Shown here: in pieces, positions 56,830 through 64,000 of the stretch
How the letters are laid out: every line of letters begins with the position of its first letter
How positions within the stretch are numbered: position 1 is the stretch's first letter
NCBI GenBank assembly: GCA_028554795.2
Contig: CM068835.1
Coordinates: forward strand, 28,708,311-28,772,310
Direction: 5' to 3'
DNA length: 64,000 nt
Source: Sinohyriopsis cumingii
Lineage: Eukaryota > Mollusca > Bivalvia > Unionida > Unionidae
Made by a program: the position numbers and the translations under genes
The notes under the pieces: model-generated
Databases searched by the model: none
Told to the model about the DNA's origin: nothing
Seen by the model: only the letters and a program-made list of their open reading frames with translations

Positions 56830-57256
56830 AAACTTTGGCCAAGTACTGTAATACGTAATTTCTCGTATGTCAATGTCGTCATATACCGGGGTACAGATTT
56901 TTGTGCGCTTAACAATGGACAAATACTGGAATATGCATTTTGTCGCACTAACCTATGGCCAAATACTGGGACATGCATTTTGTCGCACTAACCTATGGCC
57001 AAATACTGGGACATGCATTTTGTCGCACTAACCTATAGCCAAATACTGGGACATGCATTTTGTCGCACTAACCTATGGCCAAATACTGGGACATGCATTT
57101 TGTCGCACTAACCTATGGCCAAATACTGGGACATGCATTTTGTCGCACTAACCTATGGCCAAATACTGGGACATACATTTTGTCGCACTAACCTATAGCC
57201 AAATACTGGGACATGCATTTTGTCGCACTAACCTATAGCCAAATACTGGGACATGA
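56830..57256. repeat. 40-bp minisatellite, about 9 copies
   Basis: Units of GCCAAATACTGGGACATGCA plus TTTTGTCGCACTAACCTATG. Clearly related to the 39-bp array starting at 57,990 (GCCAAGTACTGGGATGCGCA plus TTTGGTTGTATTAACTATG). Confidence 0.93.
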
Positions 57257-57539
57257 ATAGACTGCATATCAGGAGCTTAGACGCATGAGCTCCATTCGCA
57301 ATTTTTTTTAGATTGACGTCACTAAAACATGTGTGTGTTTCTTAGTACTTTGAAGACTGGACTGTTGTAATTGATTCCTATCTGATTTGTCTCAGTATCT
57401 ACTACAAAAAACTTCAAAAGATCAAAACACGGCTGATCGGATCATACTTAGAGTATAACACACATCCGTCCCTGCTCTTTAACCTTCTCTGTATACGTGT
57501 TCGATCTTAAATCATTCCCAAATTCTGTTCACTGTCCTA

Positions 57540-57985
57540 TATTTCGTTGAGTGGCTAAAGTCCAATATTGCTATCTGACCTCAACCAGGTGTATACCCAT
57601 CTAGAAACTTGCGCTCCTCTTGCGGCACTCCTATTGTTAAACGAAGTCATATGGATAGATTTCTTATACCAGGGCCCGTCTGTGTGGATCATATTACCCA
57701 TAGACCTTAGACACAAGGACACTGTGATCTCATCCAATAGTGCTCTTAAAACTCTCATATTTCGACTGCAAGAAGAGACTTAAATACTTAATCATGTCTA
57801 CTTTCTTAAATATTATCAGCATGCTTTTCTTCATATTGATTGTTTTGCAATATTGTCGTGTATTATTTTGTGTTATATAATATTGTAAAACGCATATAGG
57901 TTCTAAAGAGTAAGCGCCGTGCTAAGTCCACATTATTATTATTATTATTATTATTATTGATGTTGTTGTTGTTGTTGTTGTTGTA
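57540..57985 (+). mobile_element. 3' end of a non-LTR retrotransposon (LINE)
   Basis: A plus-strand frame ends with GPSVWIILPIDLRHKDTVIS and a SALKTLIFRLQEET tail before a stop at 57,783. This is the conserved final block of LINE reverse-transcriptase proteins (GP.LWN.LP..IR......FK..LK..LF pattern). It is followed by a short 3' UTR (GTAAAACGCATATAGG, AAGCGCCGTGCTAAGTCC) and an (ATT)n then (GTT)n tail. It is 5'-truncated, with the asparagine and one leucine of the pattern replaced, so an old copy. It separates two halves of one satellite family. Confidence 0.7.
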
Positions 57986-57989
57986 CTTA

Positions 57990-60030
57990 GCATGGCTAAA
58001 TAATGAGATACGCATTTGGTTGATCTTCATTATTGCCAAATACTGAGATACACGTTTTTGTTATTCTTTACTATGGTCGTGTACCGGGATACGCAATAAA
58101 TTATATTTAAGTATGACAAAGTACAGGGATACGCATTATGTTATATTTCACTAAGGCTATGAACTGGGATACGAATTGTGTATACGCATTTGGTTGTATT
58201 AACTATGACCTGTTACTTGTATACGCATTTGGTTGTATTAATTATGACCTGTTACTTGTATACGCATTTGGTTATATTAACTATGACCTGTTACTTGTAT
58301 ACGCATTTGCTTGTATTAATTATGACCTGTTACTTGTATACGCATTTGGTTTTATTAACTGTGACCTGTTACTTGTATACGCATTTGGTTGTATTAATTA
58401 TGACCTGTTACTTGTATACGCATTTGGTTGTATTAACTATGACCTGTTACTTGTATACGCATTTGGTTGTATTAATTATGGCCTGTTACTTGTATACGCA
58501 TTTGGTTGTATTAATTATGGCCTGTTACTTGTATACGCATTTGGTTGTATTAATTATGACCTGTTACTTGTATACGCATTTGGTTGTATTAACTATCGCC
58601 TGTTACTTGTATGCGCATTTGGTTGTATTAATTATGACCTGTTACTTGTATACGCATTTGGTTGTATTAATTATGACCTGTTACTTGTGTACGCATTTGG
58701 TTATATTAACTATGACCTGTTACTTGTATACGCATTTGGTTGTATTAATTATGACCTGTTACTTGTATACACATTTGGTTGTATTAATTATGACCTGTTA
58801 CTTGTATACGCATTTGGTTATATTAACTATGACCTGTTACTTGTATACGCATTTGCTTGTATTAATTATGACCTGTTACTTGTATACGCATTTGGTTTTA
58901 TTAACTGTGACCTGTTACTTGTATACGCATTTGGTTGTATTAATTATGACCTGTTACTTGTATACGCATTTGGTTGTATTAACTATGACCTGTTACTTGT
59001 ATACGCATTTGGTTGTATTAATTATGACCTGTTACTTGTATGCGCATTTGGTTGTATTAACTATCGCCTGTTACTTGTATGCGCATTTGGTTGTATTAAT
59101 TATGACCTGTTACTTGTATACGCATTTGGTTGTATTAATTATGACCTGTTACTTGTATACACATTTGGTTGTATTAATTATGACCTGTTACTTGTATACG
59201 CATTTGGTTGTATTAACTATGACCTGTTACTTGTATACACATTTGGTTGTATTAATTATGACCTGTTACTTGTATACACATTTGGTTGTATTAATTATGA
59301 CCTGTTACTTGTATACGCATTTGGTTGTATTAATTATGACCTGTTACTTGTATACACATTTGGTTGTATTAATTATGACCTGTTACTTGTATACACATTT
59401 GGTTGTATTAATTATGACCTGTTACTTGTATACGCATTTGGTTGTATTAACTATGACCTGTTACTTGTATACACATTTGGTTGTATTAATTATGACCTGT
59501 TACTTGTATACACATTTGGTTGTATTAATTATGACCTGTTACTTGTATACACATTTGGTTGTATTAATTATGACCTGTTACTTGTATACACATTTGGTTG
59601 TATTAATTATGACCTGTTACTTGTATACGCATTTGGTTGTATTAACTATGACCTGTTACTTGTATACACATTTGGTTGTATTAATTATGACCTGTTACTT
59701 GTATACACATTTGGTTGTATTAATTATGACCTGTTACTTGTATACGCATTTGGTTGTATTAACTATGACCTGTTACTTGTATACACATTTGGTTGTATTA
59801 ATTATGGCCAAGTACTTGTATACGCATTTGGTTTTATTAACTATGGCCAAGTACTGGGATGCGCATTTGGTTGTATTAACTATGGCCAAGTACTGGGATG
59901 CGCATTTGGTTGTATTAATTATAACCAAGTACTGGGATACGCATTTGGTTGTATTAACTATTGCCAAGTAATGGGATGCGCATTTGGTTGTATTAACTAT
60001 GGCCAATTACTGGATACGCATTTGGTTGTA
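57990..60030 (+). repeat. 39-bp satellite, about 48 copies, open in two plus frames
   Basis: Units of TATGACCTGTTACTTGTATA plus CGCATTTGGTTGTATTAAC. Because 39 is a multiple of three and the monomer lacks stops in two frames, it gives a 652-codon (13-aa VYAFGCINYDLLL repeat) and a 597-codon frame. Both are read as satellite artefacts inside an intron. Both edges keep the older GCCAAGTACTGGGATACGCA form. Confidence 0.95.
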
Positions 60031-60561
60031 CCTCTGGCTTTAATACTGATATTATATAGCCGACCTTCTTTCACAAGAAACAGAAGGAAACTATAAATTA
60101 AACTTCCATGTGTCATTCCTTAATATAGATGTACAATATACACGGGTTTCTGTGACGTGCAAGTATCATGTTAATTTTGATTTTACTCCATATAGTGTAT
60201 GTGTAAATTGTAACAATTAATAATGCACGACCGTCGATTCCAGGGTTATAGAAAATGGAACAAAATGGAATATTATGGGATATACATAACTATTTTATTG
60301 CTTTTCTGTTTTCAAGTGTAAAACTTTTAATTAATTATCTATTTATAACGCACTATTAGGATCACCAATGCATTTTTTCCATTCTTTACTCAAGGCAAGT
60401 CATTCCACTATAATGTTAAGTCTTAACTGCGAACTAAGTTTGATACTTTTTATATAAATGAGCATAATTATATATATGTCAATAAAATATATGTTTGCCG
60501 AAGCTGAAAGAAAACCGGGTGGTATACGCTTTCTTAAAGCCTTTTCTTTTTTTTCTTCTAG
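60031..60561. other. Intron, unique part with acceptor
   Basis: A/T-rich, with no gene seen. It ends in a pyrimidine-rich tract, TTTTCTTTTTTTTCTTCTAG, directly before the next SLC26 exon. Confidence 0.5.
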
Positions 60562-60631
60562 ATTCCAGACATATATATATGGCGAGGTTCAGGGGACGGA
60601 GGACTATAATCCTGACAGGACCATTAATAAG
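60562..60631 (+). CDS. SLC26 anion transporter, STAS-linker exon
   Basis: 70-bp exon from acceptor CTTCTAG to donor AAG|GTATGG. Its first base completes the codon left open by the exon ending at 47,255, and it ends in phase 0 for the exon at 62,367. It encodes FQTYIYGEVQGTEDYNPDRT followed by INK, the position of the SLC26 linker where members read like Q.P...LG.VP.T..Y. The phase match on both sides is strong support. The downstream minisatellite has amplified this exon's donor sequence. Confidence 0.78.
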
Positions 60632-61265
60632 GTATGGTGGGACAGACTATAAATGTCACGATGGACTATCAGTAAGGTATGGTGGGACAGAGTAATTATA
60701 CACCAATGACTATCAATCAGGTATGGTGGGACAGATTAATTGTACACCAATGACTATCAATAAGGTATGATGGGACAGAGTAATTATACTCCAACGACTA
60801 TCAATAATGTATGGTGGGACAGGTTAATTGTACACCAATGACTATCAATAAGGTATGGTGGGACAGACTATAGATGTGACGATGAACTATCAATAAGGTA
60901 TGGTGGAACGTACTAAACATACACCAACAACTGTCAAATAAGGCGTTGTGTGACCGACTCATTATACACCAATGACTATCAATAAGGTATGGTGGGACAG
61001 ACTATAGATGTCACGATGAACTATCAATAAGGTATGGTGGGACGTACTAAACATACACCAACAACTGTCAAACAAGGCGTTGTGGGACCGACTCATTATA
61101 CACCAATGACTATCAATAAGGTATGGTGGGACAGACTATAGATGTCACGATGAACTATCAATAAGGTATGGTGGGACGTACTAAACATACACCAACAACT
61201 GTCAAACAAGGCGTTGTGGGACCGACTCATTATACACCAATAACTATCGATAAGATATGGTGGGA
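60632..61265. repeat. 44-45-bp minisatellite that repeats the exon's splice donor
   Basis: Starts exactly at the donor of the 60,562 exon. Units read GGTATGGTGGGACAGA..., a short spacer, then ACTATCAATAAG, so each copy rebuilds AAG|GTATGG (GT at 60,632, 60,677, 60,721 and onward). From about 60,887 it runs as a 134-bp three-monomer unit repeated three times. Confidence 0.9.
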
Positions 61266-61448
61266 CAGACTGAATATATGCAAAGATTGTCTATAAACAA
61301 AGCGAATAAATGAAGCCATAAATACTACGAATTTTATTTAGTTTATGGGTGATTCATTTCAGCTGTTGCTGTTGGGGTAAGGCATTCAAATATAATTATA
61401 TTTTAAAATACAAATTTTCTAACAACAACGAAAACTTAAAATTTAAAA

Positions 61449-62205
61449 TTCTCTAACCTGTATGATAATATTGTTTGTATTAAATATGAATTCTGCATAC
61501 TATTATCAAGCATTCTTCTATAGAAACTAGAAATAGCACTGTCCGTTGTCTGGTGTATATTTGTAATTCCCTATAATTAATTCTATATATCTTGATTTCT
61601 TTCATAGGAATCCAGAACGACTGTGTAGATACATGTGAATTAATTACTAGGTCATCATGCGAGTGTGTCTGCTACACACGAATGCATATAACACCGATTG
61701 AGAAGCATCATTTGTTTGGTGATGTGTGCTTAGTCGTGAGGGAATATGGGCTTGTGTGTGCAGGCAAGGCGATGGGTGCCGTTTACCTGCGGACCTGGGT
61801 TCGAATAAAAAAGTTAACTAACCTGTATGATAGCATTTTTTGTATTAAACATTAATTCTGCCTAATATTATCAAGCATTCTTCCTTAGAATCTAGGGATA
61901 GCTCTCTCCGTTATGTTTGGTGTATATTTATAATTCTCTATTATTTATTCTATATACCTTGATTTCTTTCATAGGAATCTGGAATGGCTGTCTAGTTAGA
62001 TGAGAATTAATTACTAGATCGTCATGCTAGTGTCTGCTACACCCGAGTGCATATAACACCGATTGAGTAGCATCATTGTTTTGGTGATTTGTTCTTAGTC
62101 GTGAGGTAATATGGGCTTGTGTGTGCAAGCAAGGCTATGGGTGCCGTTTAACCGCGGACTGGGCTTCGAATTAAAAATTCTCTAACCTGTATGATAATAC
62201 TTTTG
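61449..62205. repeat. About 366-bp tandem duplication, 2.1 copies
   Basis: TCTCTAACCTGTATGATA starts copies at about 61,449, 61,815 and 62,179. The first two also share TATTATCAAGCATTCTTC, CTTGATTTCTTTCATAGGAA and a tRNA-like GTGCCGTTTACCTGCGGACC...GGTTCGAAT segment, which could derive from a SINE. Confidence 0.82.
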
Positions 62206-62207
<2 letters not shown>

Positions 62208-62294
<87 letters not shown>

Positions 62295-62310
62295 TGTGTG
62301 TGTGTGTGTC
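62208..62310. repeat. (CA)n-(TG)n palindromic microsatellite
   Basis: A CA run (to about 62,241) is followed by GCACGTG and a TG run to 62,310, forming a large inverted repeat just upstream of an SLC26 exon. Confidence 0.95.
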
Positions 62311-62366
62311 TGTTTAACTATCTATATATTGACGTATATTTAATTTTAGATTATTTATGTATTCAG

Positions 62367-62582
62367 GTTGAGAAGGTACCTGGCATAAAAATATTTCGGT
62401 TTCAAGCATCCATTTACTTTGCCAATGCCGAGCATTTCAGAGACAAATTGTACAAGAAAACAGGGCTTCATCCCACTAAACTTAAAAAGAAAAAGATGTG
62501 GGCGATGCATGAAACGCTGATGCGGAGAAAGCAAGAACTGGAACTATCAGAATTTAAGAGGAAGAGAGAAACAGAGAAAAAG
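62367..62582 (+). CDS. SLC26 anion transporter, first STAS-domain exon
   Basis: 216-bp exon between acceptor TTATGTATTCAG and donor AAG|GTTTGA, phase 0 at both ends. It encodes VEKVPGIKIFRFQASIYFAN followed by AEHFRDKLYKKTG, the hallmark start of the SLC26 STAS domain (PGIKIFRF...IYFAN). A highly charged 40-residue stretch (KLKKKKMWAMHETLMRRKQE...) follows, corresponding to the variable insertion of SLC26 STAS domains. The STAS domain is cytoplasmic and mediates assembly and regulation. Confidence 0.92.
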
Positions 62583-62640
62583 GTTTGATCGAATCATTTG
62601 GTTTGATACTTTATGGCACAGCAATACTAGTAGGTTTTTT

Positions 62641-62785
62641 GGTGCCGAGGCAATTGAAGTGAAGTGCCGTTTCCAAGGACACACCAAGGTTACTGCCTCA
62701 GAATGGTCCGGTGGTAGAATTCAAACACTCATCCCTTCTCTTGTCAGTTCGGCACGCTAATCACTGAGCGACCGCATTTCCCAGA
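62641..62785 (-). mobile_element. tRNA-derived SINE, minus strand, within an intron
   Basis: Read on the minus strand: an A-box-like TCGCTCAGTGATTAGCGTGC, a B-box-like GTTTGAATTC, then GTGTCCTTGG and CACTTCAATTGCCTCGGCAC, a body and tail typical of a SINE family seen in molluscs. No poly-A or simple tail is obvious. Confidence 0.55.
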
Positions 62786-63500
62786 CTGGATTATAAATCT
62801 TCGTTCACAACACAACCGAGCATAGGAAATGGAATTTTCGTTTAATTGTAAAGATTTTCATAATTTGAAAGAAATCTAACAGATTTTATCATAATTGTTA
62901 GTATTCGAAATTAGAATATATTTCATGTATTATACTTTAATTAGACCTTTAGACTTTACAGAGTGGAACGAGATAAAAATTCTCCTTTGATTTGGAACTT
63001 TCTGAAATCAGATAGACGTATCAGTCAGTAACCATTCTCATGACAATGTCTATTGAGATACGGAGGTGATATATGAACAGTTATTAACTGACCAATCATT
63101 CACACACCTACCTATAACATCAGCATCTTCATCAGTCCCCTAGTCTGAGGCACCACATAAGACCCAACAACCAGCTTCCTCCATTCATCTCGATTTTCCG
63201 TCTTTCTCAGTGAGTCGCTCAGGGTCAAGCCTGTCCACTCTCGAATGTTATCTTCATAACATACTGGAATTTAAAATACCAATTGACCTCTGAACAATAA
63301 CATGGCGGTATCGGCGAGACTCATTACATAATCAGAGCTTCACAGAAATCTTGTAATCGCATCTAGAAAATTGTCGTGAAAAATGGAATAACTTGCATTT
63401 TCATCAGATTTTTTCAGTGTAATTTACATGCATTTTTTTCTAAGGCACATTCCATGCTAGTTAATAGTGAGGTCTGTTTCCACTTGGATATTTGTTGCAG
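62786..63500. other. Intron
   Basis: No gene or strong repeat. It ends in TTTGTTGCAG, a good acceptor for the next exon. Confidence 0.5.
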
Positions 63501-63698
63501 GCTCTAGGAGTAAAAAAGGGAAGCGCGAAAGAGGTCCTGGTGGTGCACAAAGAGACAGGCTGCTTTGAAAACGAACGGGAAAAGAAACTCGCCCTGTACA
63601 GATTTGCGCAGGCGTGGCAGCCTCCAATAAAAGCGGTTATCATAGACATTACAGTCGTGAACCACATAGACTCTGTGGGCATCAAATATCTTATTCAG
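63501..63698 (+). CDS. SLC26 anion transporter, second STAS-domain exon
   Basis: 198-bp exon from acceptor GTTGCAG to donor ATTCAG|GTATAC, phase 0 at both ends. It encodes a charged lead followed by IKAVIIDITVVNHIDSVGIK and YLIQ. This is the second conserved STAS block (..vIlD...v.fiDs.g...L), containing the core strand and helix. It joins the exon at 62,367 in frame. The gene must continue beyond the window. Confidence 0.9.
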
Positions 63699-64000
63699 GT
63701 ATACTGGCAAAATATATTGTGAATATGATTAGTTGAAATACATTTTCAAAATATATTCCACATATGATTGGTTGAAATACCTTTTAATGATATTAGCGTA
63801 TTTGCAGTGATATGATGGTTTTAAAACAATGTAAATATTATTTTTAATTTAAGAATGCAAACATAATTAGGATTCGGTGTTAGATTAAATATCTAATTAA
63901 AATGTAGGGAGTGCCGCCTATGTGTTGCTTTAGACTGGCGTAATTATTTCGTGCCGAGAAATGTCTGCAAACAATAGGCACATACCTTTCACTTTTGAGA
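63699..64000. other. Intron start at window edge
   Basis: A/T-rich sequence after the donor, containing a short duplication (ATATGATTGGTTGAAATAC-like units at 63,724 and 63,761). No exon is seen. Confidence 0.5.

Overview
The window is animal (metazoan) nuclear DNA, most likely from a mollusc and plausibly a bivalve. The reasons are spliced exons of an SLC26 anion transporter, tRNA-derived SINEs of a type common in molluscs, a LINE 3' end, very dense intronic minisatellites, and a large self-synthesizing DNA transposon. The organism call is an inference; no species can be named.

Layout. 1-16,609: gene-poor host DNA made mostly of independent minisatellite arrays, two copies of one SINE, and a 51/54-bp array that stays open in one reading frame. 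16,616-34,737: a complete 18.1-kb Polinton/Maverick (adintovirus-like) element with long terminal inverted repeats (409 and 319 bp) and a perfect 6-bp target duplication (TATATC). 34,744-39,370: host DNA and small repeats. 39,370-46,500: a 28-31-bp minisatellite field split by a decayed LTR retrotransposon (41,601 to about 45,630) whose integrase lies upstream of reverse transcriptase, the order of Gmr1-like Ty3/gypsy elements. 47,149-63,698: four phase-compatible + strand exons of an SLC26 transporter (last membrane segment, linker, split STAS domain). They are separated by huge satellite-filled introns, including a 6.9-kb, 47-bp satellite.

The Polinton. Most genes run on the minus strand. 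The virion module reads, 5' to 3': packaging ATPase, two adjacent related basic/hydrophobic proteins, a conserved unknown, integrase, a two-helix membrane protein, a penton-like minor capsid protein, a small glycine/basic protein, the major capsid protein, a conserved unknown, and an adenain-like protease. To its right lie an apoptosis-related group (a possible Bcl-2-like tail-anchored protein and two BIR proteins) and protein-primed DNA polymerase B. A zinc-knuckle protein is transcribed divergently from the polymerase. Three short charged genes sit at the two ends of the element.

The capsid, protease and ATPase genes are open. Integrase (two frameshifts, one stop), polymerase (one stop, one frameshift, a lost exonuclease aspartate), one BIR gene and the Bcl-2-like gene are broken. 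This copy therefore looks immobile.

Main discovery candidate. All three end-located genes are followed, 21-28 nt after their stop codons and in the correct orientation, by what reads as a complete replication-dependent histone mRNA 3'-processing signal: a 6-bp stem with a TTTC loop, an ACCCA cleavage context, and an AAAAGAG histone downstream element 14 nt on. Two copies are built into the inner ends of the terminal repeats; the third is internal. Two of these genes share a divergent promoter with TATA boxes, CCAAT boxes and a CRE overlapping an E-box, laid out like a histone H2A-H2B pair, yet the proteins are not histones. The inference is that the element borrows SLBP/U7-dependent, S-phase-linked expression.
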